NCBI GenBank assembly: GCA_030568195.1
Contig: JAJLTO010000010.1
Span: 1-64,000 of the forward strand
DNA from: Dipodascopsis uninucleata var. uninucleata
Lineage: Eukaryota; Ascomycota; Lipomycetes; Lipomycetales; Lipomycetaceae
Reading direction: 5' to 3'
DNA: 64,000 nucleotides
In this document: positions 9,753 through 22,146 of the stretch, in pieces
Numbering within the stretch: the first letter of the stretch is position 1
How the letters are laid out: each line of letters opens with the position of its first letter
Program-made: the position numbers and the translations under genes
Notes under the pieces: model-generated
Told to the model about the DNA's origin: nothing
The model's input: only the letters and a program-made list of their open reading frames with translations
Database searches by the model: none

Positions 9753-10344
9753 TTATTCACCAAACAATCTTCGAACTCGCCGTAAGACACTGTCTTTCTC
9801 AGGATCTGTAGTATTATATTAGTATTGCTCTCCATTCCACTATACAGTATGACCTATAGCTACTAGTATTTCTTGTGCTTGCGTATGAAATAACAGCTGT
9901 TTACTTACCATAAGGGTGATCCTTAGATGGAATCTCTAGAACTGCTGGAAAAGCATTTGTGTAGCCATCTAACTTATATCTAATCTTTTCGGCGATCTGT
10001 ATAGATGTTAGTTGGTTGTCCTAGCGGTCCATATTAAGATAGTACATACATGTTGGTTAATAAGAAGAACAGCAATATCTTTTCTACCAGATGTAAACTC
10101 ATCAAAAGCATTTTCAATATCTTCAACAGAGGTCTTGTTATCTACCACCATGAAGTTCTTTTTCTTATCCTCCGTGAGATGACCAACGCCAGCCAGTAAC
10201 AGACCTGTGACGGTATCCTATTAAATTACACAGTTATTATCAGCTATCTCTGACAAGTCTGAAATTGCACGCTAGGTTATTTATTCCACTAACCTCATCA
10301 CCGATAACTGCAATAAAATTTCTATTCTGAGCTACCTGAGCCAT
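9753..10344 (-). CDS. VMA7: V-ATPase subunit F
   Basis: Four exons on minus (10344-10294, 10217-10050, 9996-9909, 9805-9753) encode 119 residues, matching the usual size (yeast Vma7 is 118). The product begins [20 protein letters not shown] and contains [17 protein letters not shown] and the IAVLLINQH segment of the Rossmann-like fold, ending [11 protein letters not shown]. Subunit F belongs to the central rotor stalk of the vacuolar proton pump. The ORF is broken into pieces too short for simple ORF finding; all junctions are phase-consistent. No oddities. Confidence 0.95.
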
Positions 10345-10811
10345 AACTACCTATTCCAATTGTTAATGAGAATACACATTCATATACACCACTTCACTCG
10401 TTTCTGAAAGCCATTGGCTCAATACGAACCAACTATCGCAATTCAACGTTTATCAGATTAGACCGAATAATCGAATTCAATAGCAGGTTAGAAATTTTAC
10501 TTACTGATCACTGTTATTAGTAAAATTAAATTAAAAGCAGTGAACCAACCTCACCAGAATTATCTGAGGTCGTATCGTAAATGTTGCAGTTTATGACAAT
10601 CTTTATTTTCTAATCTCGAAGGAACTCAATCAATCAGCCTTTGTAGTGGTAAGTACGGGCTTTGGAGCCAATACCCTAACATCTTAAATCTTACGCTCAA
10701 ACTCTATGGGGTGAGAAACTGCGGTCCAATAAAGCAAAACTTTTACCATATAGTACAAATCTCTATTTAAGTAGTAATTTCTGAAGTATATACATAATTT
10801 TGATATAATAG
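10345..10811. other. Upstream region of VMA7 and 3' flank of TRM3
   Basis: Both flanking genes lie on minus, so this holds the VMA7 promoter and the TRM3 terminator. I see no gene or distinct element. Confidence 0.55.
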
Positions 10812-13800
10812 CTAACAATGCTGCATCGCATAAGCATTTACAAGAATTGCGGTAGCAGTTTGAATGTTCATAGATCTTATAATACCGGTTTGATTAATTT
10901 CCACGCAAAAGTCCAGTTCTTTAAGTAAATCTGCAGGAATACCTTCCTTCTCCCTTCCGAGTAGTAAAACAGACTTAAAAGGTAGTTTAAGGTCATTCGT
11001 AAGAATCTTACTATTGTCAGTTTGTTCTAGACCAATTAATGAGTATCCTTCCGTTTTCTTGCTGTGTAAGAAATCTATAATGTCTGTGACTGGAACTTCC
11101 TGTATTGGCATCCAACGGTCAGCAGTTACAGCAACAGACTGGAAGGCCGGATTCTTAATGACGGTGCTATCGTTCAAGCATAGTATCTCAACTCCAAGAA
11201 CATCGCATACTCGGCATATACCACCCAGATTTGGGGCCTTATCCACTAAAGAAGCCAAAACTATTAGTTTCCCTTTAGTGAATCGCTGAATTCTCTGAGA
11301 GAATTGATGGTTCATACCCTGCCATGCTCTACTTTTCACTTGTAATAGATTTGATAGAGTGTGCATAGAAGAATTCTTATGAAGGGCCATGTTGCTCTTC
11401 GGACTCGTTCTAATTCTGATAGCCGTATTAGAAATATCATGGCCGATCTTAACAATTAAACTAGTATCGGAAATATGATTTTCAAATTGACGTTTAGTTA
11501 ATGATGGGCCATTTCTGTATTCACCACTACTTTGTGACAGACCCCCGCATATCATTGTTAACACAAAATCTTCATGAGCATTCCAAACCAAATTCTTCAT
11601 TCGCTCGCGAAGCTCAAACTGAGGAGAGTTTTTTATATGTTTGTCTAGCATTTCAACGATTCGCGCGATATCTGGTGAAATCAACGATAAGCTCGCTCTA
11701 TCTAATTTATAACTGAGCGCTGAAATCAAAGACAACGATTGATGTCTGACAACGGCTCGATTATTTGCAGCAAAAGCTAAGAGAATAGATAAAGTTCTTT
11801 TTAGTGTTTCCTTATCATTCATAGTCGTATATGATACAATGGACGCAATGCTCAACATACTAGCAATATAACGAGGCTTTTCTTCGGAGTTATCCAGTTT
11901 CTTCCAGAGCAAGTTTTCTTGAAGTATCTTATCTCTCAGCAAAAGTCGACATATGACCCATTCGAAATTGGTTCTAACATTAGGACTGAACTCTACTTCA
12001 AGACAGTTCAGTAAATAATTAACTGTCTCGTGAATTTCATCTTCTTCTATGAAAGGCTCTAGGATTAAATATAGTTCAGACAAACTAATACGTTTCGATT
12101 CCGACTCTGCATCTCCTCCTGTGAAGCTGAATAATGCTTCATCGCTTTCTCGCGATAATATTTCTAAGCTAGTTTTTGCGAAATGTTTTGTTGCCAGATC
12201 CATATCTAAAGAAGCAAGAATACCAATAGTGTAAATCCTTGCAGCCTCCTCAGGAAGCTCATAATATTTATTGTATATTTCGTAGCCTAAAAACTGTGTA
12301 AATGACAAAGAAACAGCTGGCTCTAGGGCAAACACATTGTCAGAAATCTGCTTAAATGAGTATATGCTGATCAATAGTTCTGCAATCCAGCAATGCCTAT
12401 CCAAAGAATCTTTATGACCTTTCGCGAATTGAAAGAGACATCTAGAAAGCGTCGGAATTATCATTCTGCGCGCATACGCCATTGGTACAAGGGCTTTTCC
12501 GATACTAGACAACAGCTTTCTTGATTGAGCGTCCACTGCAAACGATATAACTTTTTCACTGAATATTAAGGAAATAAGAGACGTAATATTACCACTTCGA
12601 ACAACAGACGCATCATTCTCGATCAGTTCCTGCCAGATGTGGGCAAGGATATCAAGCACGTTCATGTCATTGAACTCTTCAAGTGATAAAGTAGGTATCA
12701 GTCTTTTGAAAAATTCGCAGTACAGTTGTATACATACACTTGAATGTGCTTTACTCAATATTTTGTCTATGACAGTCACGATCGGTCTAAACACATCTGG
12801 TCGAGAAAATTGTTCATTCGTGCATGAGAACAAAATGTTGAAAACAGACTTGCACATGTTTTCATATGATAAAAAGTGTTCGCGACTTAAAAAAAAAGTT
12901 AGTGGAGATACTACAAAAATACTAAAAAAAAATTACCTATGATGTATATTCCAAACAGAATGCGTTATATTACATTCAAGGATTGTAGCGAGCACCGGAA
13001 CTAGCTTAATGACTAAGTTTCGTAATTCAATCCCTCCACTAAAGAAATTGCTTATTTTTGGCATCATTAACTCTAACGTCTTATCTGACAGATCCATAGA
13101 AGACAGTTTATCTGAAATAATAGTACAAATAGTATTATGCTTGCTAATAATGTAAGAACTCCTTGGCAATGATAAATTAACGCCAGGCAATTCCAAGAGT
13201 GCTCTATGGTCACCATTTTCCAAAACATCTTCATAGTAGTCCAACGCAGCCTTAAAGTAATCTATTCTATTTGACTCTAAAGAGTACCTCTCTACAATTG
13301 AGGCAAGTTGTAAATCTGCTGCAGACGAAATGTCTAGCTTCTTAAGAATATTATCAATGTCCTCACTTGATAGTAAATAAAGAGAGCCAAAAAATTCTCG
13401 GTCATCGAATTTTGCATTTCTGCGTAAGTGATCTTGCTGGCTGGTAGAGCATGCAATCCTAAATTCAGCTAAGCAGAGAGCTGTGATTTCATCGCCATTT
13501 CTTGAAGATTTTAAGAGAAAAGATACTTTTTTGGCGTACTCTGTCCAACCTTTTGAGTCATAGACTATTGTGTGAATGATATTAAGGATATCTTGGTCCA
13601 CGTCGATACTTCTGAAATCCATTAAGAGTAATAGCCTCATAGAGCAGATGGCCACACACTCTTCAATCATAGGACTTTCGAACCTGAGTCTTCGGATACT
13701 ACTCAAACGTCTTAAAATAGTAATATCTTTGAAATATCGAGACTCATATTGAGAAAACGCATTACAAAGACCCGTCATGATATAGAAGACAGAGGCCTCA

Positions 13801-15218
13801 AGAGGTTTCCCTGCAAGAAAACATAATATTTCCGTCGCAACCTTCGCCTTGTTATCACTGGTTTCTATTAGCCTCTCGATGAAAGTTGATAATGCTTCTC
13901 CATGAGTACATGTAGACAGACTGTCAACTTTGAATAGCCAAGCCTGAGTATTGTAAGGTAAAATATTTCTGGTAATCAAGTCATAGTCCCGAGCAATAAC
14001 AGACAACATAGCATTATCAAGACTAAAGACAAAGCTCGCTATTTCGACTCGTATAGAAGCTAATGAAGTTTGGAAGCCTAATTTTAGGATACCTGTTAAC
14101 CATATAGAAGGAATTGTTGGTGACCCATTGGAATTTGCGACTAGGTCTAATAAAAGCTTTCGAAGATCATTAAGAGCATCACGCGTTTGATGAGCAGAGC
14201 TATCAACTGCTATTACTTCAACAATAACTATATATCTATCCCAGATATTATAATATCCTGTACATTCGCGAGCACAAAATTTGAAGACACTCAGATCAAT
14301 GTCCCTTTGAACCAAGTGAATGGACTTCCCTAGAACAAATAATCCTAATTTTCTCTGCTCTGGAGAACCCATGACAATCTGCTCTAGTAAAAGTAGCCAG
14401 AAATCCTCAATAGCCAGCATATCTTGACATACTAGCGAATCAATGAATTTGCTATTGCACATAATACTCACTAAAAAGAACAGCCCGATTGGATATACTG
14501 ATTTAGATTTAGTGAATAGTATCTCGATGCAGCTCCACAATAGATCAGATGTTATGCTCGACAATATAGTGTTGAGAATCTGTGAAGATATACAAACTTG
14601 ATTTGCTTTTTTGGCTATAATAGGATCTTTCACGTATTGAAGGACAAGAGTTGAAAATGATATCTCCTTCGACAATTCAGGAGAAATCACTATATCACTA
14701 TTCATAGATATATACTCGATGAGCTCTAGAGAGTTCAGTAAGTTCAGGTGATGATCAAGCGTAATAGTCTCATTAGCGGCCTGATCGAGTAATTGAACAG
14801 CAACCTCTTCGCAGCCATCAAAAAGAGATAAGTCATCTGTACTAAGCGCTTGAATACTAGTCTGCGAGAAGAAAAGTAATGAATCAGCACAAGCCTTCAG
14901 TACGTCAGGTATAAGAATTGGAACCCTTGAAAGTATCTGAAGAGTATTTGATTGCAAAATTGAAAGTTCTGACGAGCATAAAGACTTGCATACTACATTG
15001 TGTACACTCTTTCGCAGCCTTTCCACGTCTTCGTCTAATTTTAATCCTAGAAAATGATAGGATTCAAGTACTGAGAGTGCCAATTCAAATATCTCAGGGT
15101 CAGCATGTATGTTCTCTTTAGTACACAAATCACGTATGACTACATTTCGCTGATCCACTGACAGACGAGAAAACAATAACCTAAGCAGCGACGTCGACAC
15201 ATTGTCCCTCATCTTCAT
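10812..15218 (-). CDS. TRM3: tRNA (guanosine-18-2'-O)-methyltransferase Trm3
   Basis: Two large exons on minus (15218-12937 and 12885-10812), separated by one 51-nt intron, give 1451 residues, close to yeast Trm3 (1436). The long N-terminal part is helical and poorly conserved, as in Trm3/TARBP1. The C-terminal about 160 residues form a SpoU/TrmH domain: motif 1 around APNLGGICRVCDVLG, motif 2 VLLLGREKEGIP, and motif 3 IIRSMNIQTATAI, which build the knotted SAM-binding site. The enzyme methylates the ribose of G18 in the D-loop of tRNAs. The intron joins HH to SREHFLSYENM in frame. A start further upstream is not supported; the first ATG is used. Confidence 0.92.
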
Positions 15219-18200
15219 GATATATAAAGGGCTAACGATTCATCAATTGCTAGCCTATATATTCTTAGATGTCAAATAGTGGCATCACGAAATATTTGTA
15301 AGCCAGTAGTAGAATTAAAAATTCATATTATATAAATTTTTTTTTTCAAATTGAGCTCATATTATATACCCTTAATTTACTAATATAACGAGCCTTGACA
15401 AATGCGGCTCAATCAGTATACATAGTTTAATCGGTTGTTGCTTGATCTCTAGGTAAAGTAGCCTCATATTTTACTCTACTGCGTACCAGAGTAGTAGGAA
15501 TATAGCACGTATTTTTATTAGACTTAAAATCCAGCTCTCTAAACTATGAGATAAAATAGTATATAATCGCCTTAGAAGCTAGCAATCTTATGAAAAGCAG
15601 CCGAAATGCAAATTCCACTGCTATTTACATTGGAATGATAGTCTATCAAACTTGAAATACAACACTTGGTGTAAGGGTGTGTAATAGAAATAGATAATAT
15701 TTCAAACTAGTAAGTATAACACTCGATAGCAGCAATTTTTTCAGAATATGATGGTCAGATTAGAAACTAATGCTTGCGTAATTTAACATCGCATACAAAT
15801 TTTATCTTCGTGTCCTGTATGTTTTAGATACAGAAAAAAAATGGTTTTATTCGACAAACTCAGAAAGCTGGGTCATACTGGCCACAGATGATTATCATAA
15901 TAACATACATGTCCAATCCTAGTTGAAGCGGAGTTTAAGCTAATAGTAGCTATGACCAGTGCGCCAGAACTTCAGCGTGAAGAAAATATACTACCTCCTA
16001 CAGATCAGATACTGCCAGTAGACAGCATTCACGTGACAGCATTTACTGATTTGATATCAACTGACTAAGATATGCACTTGGGAGGGGCAGGCAGTCTAGT
16101 ATACTCGATATATGGAAATATAAGCAAAATATCTTTGAAACCTATGTATGGCCTATCAAGACGCAATAACAGAACGTAAGTAGATTTATTTGGACAGATG
16201 ATCACCTAAAACTTCCTTTAGCCCAACATTGAGTCATGGACAACTGGACAACAAATGGATAAATTTGAGTATTATAAATATAGTTTGATATACTAAGGAA
16301 ACACAATAGCAGCCTGCTTTTGAGCAGGAAGGTGAATCAGCCGACTATCCGATTTCAGTCTTAAGCATGTAGCATTATTAAAAAAGGCGAATAAAATGAC
16401 TTTTGGTGATACGGACAGTCACAGAAACCTCAACAGATAAATTAATTAGTGAGATTACTCACCCGGCATGTATCATAAAAAAGTATTTTTTTTAAGATTT
16501 TCTTTTTGCTGATTGTTCTCTCATACCCTTGCTACATTTACATGTTTTATCTCCTAGAAAATATATGTAGTCACATTATAAAGCTCTTAAGAGAAACTAA
16601 ACAAGTGAAAACCCTTTCAGACGTCGATATTAGTCTTACATCGAAGATGGAAGGGGCAGAAAAGGATAATAGCCTTTTCACTGCAGCAAGTTGCGGTGAT
16701 AGGTCTACGACTGTAGCTTCAGCCAATTCAATTTTGAGCATGGCATCTTTTTGCACTTTTTAGAGAGTCTAACTATTATGTCACCTACTCGCAGTCCATA
16801 TTCAGTTAAATTTCCTTTATGTGGAACGCAAAAGGCTGAAAATTTTTATGCAGTGAATTTGCATATTTTCTTTTTAAGGTAATCGAGTGCTAAGATGAAA
16901 ACTCTATAATAGTTTTGATTTTGATTTGGTACTATTTTTCGCTTCAACAAACAAAAACAAAAATGCCTGAGTATCTTTAAGGAAAGGGTTTTGGGCATCA
17001 TCAGTCGCGCCACTATAGTAAATTATTTCATTTTCTGTTAATTAAATAAATTAATATTACCTATTACTACTGTATAAAATTTTTTTGTGTTTGCCCATTA
17101 CAACCCTTTCCTACTTTTCTTCAACCTTACAGATTTTGCTATTTCCTCATTGTTCCGCATTTTCTCGTTTCTTTCACTGCTCTTCACTTCACCTTTACCT
17201 ATATATTCTTCTCTTTCTTCTCTAGTTTAATATTTGACCGTACTCTTTAGGAGAAAAAGAAAAGAAAGGAGTGACGTTGTTTGATAGAGTGTCCTTTCAA
17301 GAGAAGTGTTACGAGCTTTTGATAGTAGCATATAGAGTGAAGGAGGTTTAAAGGAGGATAAGTTATCAACAGTGTCTTCTTCAGCTTTCAGCATTTAATA
17401 TCGTTGGTTTTTCAATAATTTTTTGTGCCACGTCTCTAGGTTTATTTTCTTTTCTTATATATATAATATACAGAGAGAAGTTCAGTAATATAGTATATAT
17501 TTGTTAATGGAGAATTAAAAGGGAGCAGAAGAAAGAAGTCGAAGAGATTCCAGTAGCTTGCTAGCTTGGCCTTGCTTACTACAGCGCTTCTATTCTTTTT
17601 TTAAAGCATAAAATTTATACAAAAAATTGTACTAAAAGTATTTGTTTTGCTTTATAGAAGGAAATTATTCTTATCTATCCAGGTCTCCTTTCTTATTCAA
17701 ATTTCGTTTCTGCAGGGTCGGTACAGTATTTTTCATATACACAAAATATTTATTATTTTAGCGAACGAAGATTTTGGTTTACGGTCCTAAAGCAAATTTG
17801 AAGTCAGCATTTTTAATCGGTATTATCCCATAAGTACGATACATTTAGAGCTTCGACGTTCTTTATCAGACGAAGGTATATTGAGTTGACAGTGCTGAAG
17901 TGAAAGCGACAAGAAAAGAGGAAACTTTAATACAAGCAACAATATTTTGATTTCAAATTTTTGTTTACACTGGCTTTGATTTAGCGACACATACTGGAAA
18001 CATCACTAGAGTATATTACGATATCGAAGAAAAATTTGGATAAGGTGTTTGCATAGTATATATACATGACCGTGGAAATCAGCCAATAATCCTTATTGAA
18101 TTTCTTTATATTTTCTACTGATTAATATTAGTCCTTAGTTGAACTAAAGAGGTTCTCATCCGTATATAACGATTTCAAAGTTATATTTTGAGATTGCTTC

Positions 18201-18291
18201 TCTAGAGAGGAGATTCTTTTAGATCATAGGAGGAATTGTGAGCTATCAAATTAGTTTGTATTCTCATACTCTTCTGTGACTGAATCTAGCA
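15219..18291. other. Three-kilobase upstream region of the Clg1-like cyclin gene
   Basis: Mostly AT-rich with pyrimidine-rich stretches between about 17090 and 17240, consistent with a long leader or large promoter. It also holds the TRM3 promoter at its left end. Two weak coding candidates are present: a 38-codon ORF from 15952 and a possible two-exon minus-strand gene at 16521-16741 (listed separately). Nothing else is recognised. Confidence 0.5.
16521..16741 (-). CDS. Possible tiny spliced gene, unrecognised (44 aa)
   Basis: On minus, an ATG at 16741 opens a 34-codon reading (MLKIELAEATVVDLSPQLAA then a helix-like stretch ending SAPSIFD) that reaches a good GTAAGA donor at 16639. A GTGAC branch-like sequence and a TTTTCTAG acceptor lead to a second exon at 16553 that adds EIKHVNVARV and stops. 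The 86-nt intron matches the style of the other introns here. The peptide has a plausible amphipathic composition, but I recognise no family and the total is only 44 residues, so chance is not excluded. A further intron in the tail is possible. Confidence 0.25.
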
Positions 18292-19758
18292 ATGGTGGCT
18301 ATAATACCTCCTCCCAGCATGCATAGCTTTTATGCAACCGATCCTGTTACACCCACGGATTATTATATCCAACTTCCTCACAATGCAACAGGTGCCCAGC
18401 AGATGTCCCAAATGCCATTGGTACCTATTCCTTATCAGCATGGATCGATTGTTCCAGCGGCATATAGTTTGCCGCTTGGTATGGTGTCGCAGCGTGTTCC
18501 TCCTGTTGGTAATATTTATTCAGTGTCTAAGCAGCAACATATGCATCAACACCAGCAACAAGCACCAATGAATTGTTACTCATGGCCTTCTAACCATCGA
18601 AAAGTTACTCAGGATTCTGGTGCTTTTCAAGGATTTAACTGGAATCTAATACCTGGTAAAGTAGCAAATGATCAGGCTCAGGATTCTTGGTCGAAAATGT
18701 CCATGAAGCGCCAATCTTCGAAGGTATCTGCTGGAGGATTGGTACAATTTGACTATGGCTCCAATTTGGCACCATCAGATCTGGACTTCAATCAGTTAAA
18801 CATTTATGATCATCAGAATGATATATGTCAGCAACCGAAAGCTGGAGGTGTCGCGGCAAACTTAGATTATAATATTGATCGGATGGCAGACTTCCTATCG
18901 TCTATGACTTCGATATTGATGGGTTTTAAGACGCCTCCAACTCAAGCTTTCAGGAAGTTCACTGTTCAAATTTTGTCTTCTACTCGTTTACCTGGATCAA
19001 CTATCATGTTGGCTTTAGTGTATATGTCGAGAAGATGTGAGTATCAGATGGCATCTGCAAATGTGGAAGTAATTGGTCTATATCAGTTATTGATAGTTGC
19101 TTTACTTTTAGCAAATAAATTCAATGATGACCATACTTTCACTAATAAATCTTGGGCGGATGTCACTGGACTTCCTATTACTGAGCTCACCAGAATAGAG
19201 ACTAATTGGCTAGTTCTCATTGATTGGAAATTAAATCCAGATAAGAAAGATATTGGACTCTGGTCCCAATGGAATGATTGTTGGATTAGCTGGAATAGTC
19301 AAGTTGAGAATTCTATGAGTGAGCAGATATATCTCGATTTATATGCTAATCAGCAGCTATGCATGCCAATGCATCTAGATGGCACTAGATACTATTCCAG
19401 CAGTCAACAATTTTCTCATCAAATCTCACCAATTGATAGAACTGTTAATAGGACCACGCAAGATTCTCGTCATATGAGTTTTGGGCGTCAATTTAGATAC
19501 AGTGATAGCAGTAACGGTGTCAATGTGACTCATATGGACTGTCAACAGCAGCAGCAGCAGCAGCAGCAGCGTTTACAGGTTTACTATCCATTTTCACAGT
19601 TACGACACACTCAGCATACATCGCAATCTATGCATCATCAGGGTAGAATGCAATCATCTTCTAATATTATGTCGAGTTATTCTATGCATTGCAATTGTAC
19701 ATATTGCTCCTTTGAACCTGGTGCTTCAGTGTACTCTGGTCCTGCCGCCGTTTGTTAA
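18292..19758 (+). CDS. CLG1: Clg1-like Pho85-type cyclin
   Basis: A single exon encodes 488 residues. The N-terminal about 195 residues are Gln/Met/Pro-rich and low in complexity. A cyclin box follows (about 198-330): DRMADFLSSMTSILMGF, STRLPGSTIMLALVYMSRRC, LLANKFNDDHTFTNKSWADV and IETNWLVLIDWKL, the pattern of Pho80/Clg1-type cyclins, which activate a Pho85-like CDK. The C-terminus is again Gln/His-rich and contains a run of nine glutamines encoded mostly by a (CAG)8 tract at 19546-19569. It ends with a Cys/His-containing segment (MHCNCTYCSF). No introns are needed. The exact partner kinase and role are inferred from the family. Confidence 0.85.
   Translation: MVAIIPPPSMHSFYATDPVTPTDYYIQLPHNATGAQQMSQMPLVPIPYQHGSIVPAAYSLPLGMVSQRVPPVGNIYSVSKQQHMHQHQQQAPMNCYSWPSNHRKVTQDSGAFQGFNWNLIPGKVANDQAQDSWSKMSMKRQSSKVSAGGLVQFDYGSNLAPSDLDFNQLNIYDHQNDICQQPKAGGVAANLDYNIDRMADFLSSMTSILMGFKTPPTQAFRKFTVQILSSTRLPGSTIMLALVYMSRRCEYQMASANVEVIGLYQLLIVALLLANKFNDDHTFTNKSWADVTGLPITELTRIETNWLVLIDWKLNPDKKDIGLWSQWNDCWISWNSQVENSMSEQIYLDLYANQQLCMPMHLDGTRYYSSSQQFSHQISPIDRTVNRTTQDSRHMSFGRQFRYSDSSNGVNVTHMDCQQQQQQQQQRLQVYYPFSQLRHTQHTSQSMHHQGRMQSSSNIMSSYSMHCNCTYCSFEPGASVYSGPAAVC
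19546..19569 (+). repeat. (CAG)8 polyglutamine microsatellite in the cyclin gene
   Basis: Eight perfect CAG triplets, preceded by CAA, encode nine consecutive glutamines in the C-terminal tail of the Clg1-like cyclin. Such tracts are often length-polymorphic. Confidence 0.9.
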
Positions 19759-20532
19759 TTTGAATTGATGGCATTAAGGTATATTAATTAAAAAAAGCAG
19801 AAAAGGGAATAAAAGCATCTTTATTTTTGATTAGTTCTTTCCTTAATATTTTTATTCCTTTATACTTAGTTGCTCCCTATTTTTAAGTTATTTTTTATAT
19901 CGTTTAAGTGGTTTGGCTCGGTTTTTAATGACAACTTGAAGGTTATGTGATACATTTTTAATTTTCTGTTATATCCTTTCGCTCTTTTTTTTTTAAAGTG
20001 TTTGGAATGATGAAATTTTTTGTTTGGATTGGTGTTTAAATTCTTTTCGTTCAATTTTTAATATCATTTCAATGTTTTCTGATAATGGCTTTAGTCTTTA
20101 ATGTGTTTTTGTCCAAGATTATCTGCATTTAATTTCTTTTATCCTCTAATAACTTTGTTCTTGTTACAGGTCTAGTATTTTTGATTATATCTATATAATT
20201 TACTATCAAATTTCCGTGAGTTAAATAGATTGCTTACGAAATGACTCTCTTTAGTTAGAGAAAGATATATATTTTGTAACTATATGTGTTAGTCGCATGT
20301 TTTGTTTTACGTTTCTACATTCTATGGACAAGAGTGTATATTCTTGTGTTGTCGGAAAAGCTTTAAGCGATTATATAATAAGAGATCGAAATAACATGAA
20401 GATAAATCTTAAGAGATTTTAATAAAAATAAGGAGGCAATCACATTTAATCGGTAAACTTATATAAATATATTCTTATAACTCAGTCTCAGGTAGGTTCA
20501 GTAATACGTTATTTCACATGCTTATCGTAAAA
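19759..20532. other. Convergent 3' flanks of CLG1 and RSC7
   Basis: Strongly T-rich on plus, with poly-A/T runs and no ORF of note. Probably the 3' untranslated regions of both genes. Confidence 0.55.
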
Positions 20533-21717
20533 TTAAGATTTCAATTCAATATCATCAGTGATTTTCTCCCAAACACATTTACTAGGCTGGCAGTTCGAAG
20601 GAACAAATACTAATCCTGTATGCGGTTCGTAAACGCCTTTATCGTCCCACAGCTGCTTTCTTTGTTGTGTAAGTATGCTGTTATAGTTACTAGCTGCCTT
20701 GGCATGTTCTAGCATCCAATTTTCGTCTGTGATTACCACGTTCTTCTTCTTTATTTGATCACGGAACATGTCTCTTGCTAGTGGTTGATTGGATTGGCTT
20801 GTATGATAAACTGAACTTGCACCATGCCAAGCAACATACTGATTTTTGTTATATTCAGTTCCTGGCGGAGGCAATTTGTCATCTGGGTCGGCGAGCTCAC
20901 CTTCAACTGCACCTTCTTCTCGTACTCGATCTTCGTAGTAATCGTCTATAACTCTTTTACCACCAACTACGATTCGCGCACCAAACTCTCGGAACACCGA
21001 TCGAGCAGTAACTATGCCAATTGCTCTGCCTTTGTAAGAGTGTGGTATGAGCTCACGCTCTATCATATCAAACTTCTGTTGGTCATCGACGATGACTTTT
21101 AATAGTTGGCGATGCCTCTGAAAAAACAAATAGGAATCACGGAATCCTATACAGCGAGCAGGCTCTGTAGAGAGCATATAAAGCCGCTCGCCTTTACCAA
21201 ACACAGTAAAAGTTCGACATCTGTATTCTCTGTCACCTTGTAGGAACCCGTTCTTGTCTACTTTTGCTTCGCCTGCAGGATCTATTGGGACAACTATCTC
21301 ATCGTCTTCCACTTCTTGTGGATTACCATCTAAATCCAAGGGTACAACAAAAGGTGTATGCCCTTTCGCTTGTCTCATCTTAGCTGCTCGTGCCTTTCGC
21401 GCTGCTGCTACTCTTGCATCTTCTTTGTCATCTGCGCCTTCTCCCTCATCATCTCTATCGCCGCCATCATCCTCCAAACCATCATCTTGAGTATTCACGC
21501 GACTGCGGCGTGGCCGCTTGGACCTAGGTAACTCATCATCTTCATCATCTTCATCATCTAGATCAACATCGTCTACCTTGATAACGTCGTCATCATCATC
21601 GTCCTTACGTTTTCTTATAGATGGCGGCCGACCTCGTCCAGCCCTCGAAAGCTTTCCTCTACTTGGGGGCCTACCGCGTGGCCTTCCTCTTGGACGCGGC
21701 GTATACGGATCGGACAT
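20533..21717 (-). CDS. RSC7: RSC/SWI-SNF chromatin remodelling subunit Rsc7 (Npl6 family)
   Basis: One exon on minus encodes 394 residues starting MSDPYTPRPRGRPRGRPP. I prefer this ATG to one four codons upstream because it directly precedes the AT-hook run. AT-hook-like motifs (RGRPRGRPP, GRGRPPS) are followed by a long acidic tract (DDDDDD, DLDDEDDEDDE), then the CRC-subunit domain: GDREYRCRTFTVFGKGERLY, LSTEPARCIGFRDSYLFFQRH and RSVFREFGARIVVGGKRVIDD. Npl6/Rsc7 and Swp82 are paralogous accessory subunits of RSC and SWI/SNF. The length is close to fission-yeast Rsc7 (about 390). Nuclear; nucleosome remodelling. Confidence 0.9.
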   Translation of the reverse strand: MSDPYTPRPRGRPRGRPPSRGKLSRAGRGRPPSIRKRKDDDDDDVIKVDDVDLDDEDDEDDELPRSKRPRRSRVNTQDDGLEDDGGDRDDEGEGADDKEDARVAAARKARAAKMRQAKGHTPFVVPLDLDGNPQEVEDDEIVVPIDPAGEAKVDKNGFLQGDREYRCRTFTVFGKGERLYMLSTEPARCIGFRDSYLFFQRHRQLLKVIVDDQQKFDMIERELIPHSYKGRAIGIVTARSVFREFGARIVVGGKRVIDDYYEDRVREEGAVEGELADPDDKLPPPGTEYNKNQYVAWHGASSVYHTSQSNQPLARDMFRDQIKKKNVVITDENWMLEHAKAASNYNSILTQQRKQLWDDKGVYEPHTGLVFVPSNCQPSKCVWEKITDDIELKS

Positions 21718-22146
21718 TCTTAAACACACACAATTTCGCTCTTTCTCTCTAGATATACGTATATATGTATATACCTGTATATTGCTGCGATAAATTGCTT
21801 ATATCAATGTATGCCAAACACGTATCGAATTTTATTTAGTGCTAAGAATCAAATACATTTACTGTTTGGTGATTTAATGCTGTGTTTAGGGTATATATAT
21901 TCTGAACATATCAATAGCGGTTGATGAATTTGGGCCAAGTACCGATCGAGAGTGAGGAAACGACGAACCTTTATACATGAAATATCGCGCTTATAATGAA
22001 ACTAATATAGTCTCTCTCGAGCATGCCCTTTAGATTATAGAATTAAAAGCTTAGAAGTTATTTTTTGTTTGTCAGCGGTAGACTGATATATTTGGGCACA
22101 GAAATATAATTGGATCTGACACAAGCAGAACAGAATCATATCATAT
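21718..22146. other. Divergent promoter between RSC7 and PER1
   Basis: AT-rich, with GTATATATGTATATAC-type alternating runs near 21757-21780. No gene. Confidence 0.55.

Noticed and set aside
15952-16065. Short 38-codon plus ORF followed by other short open readings and a possible 3' splice site
   Set aside because: No combination of the visible splice sites gives a clearly favoured continuous reading, and nothing is recognisable.
21254-21793. Ser-rich plus-strand ORFs
   Set aside because: Antisense of the acidic and AT-hook region of Rsc7.
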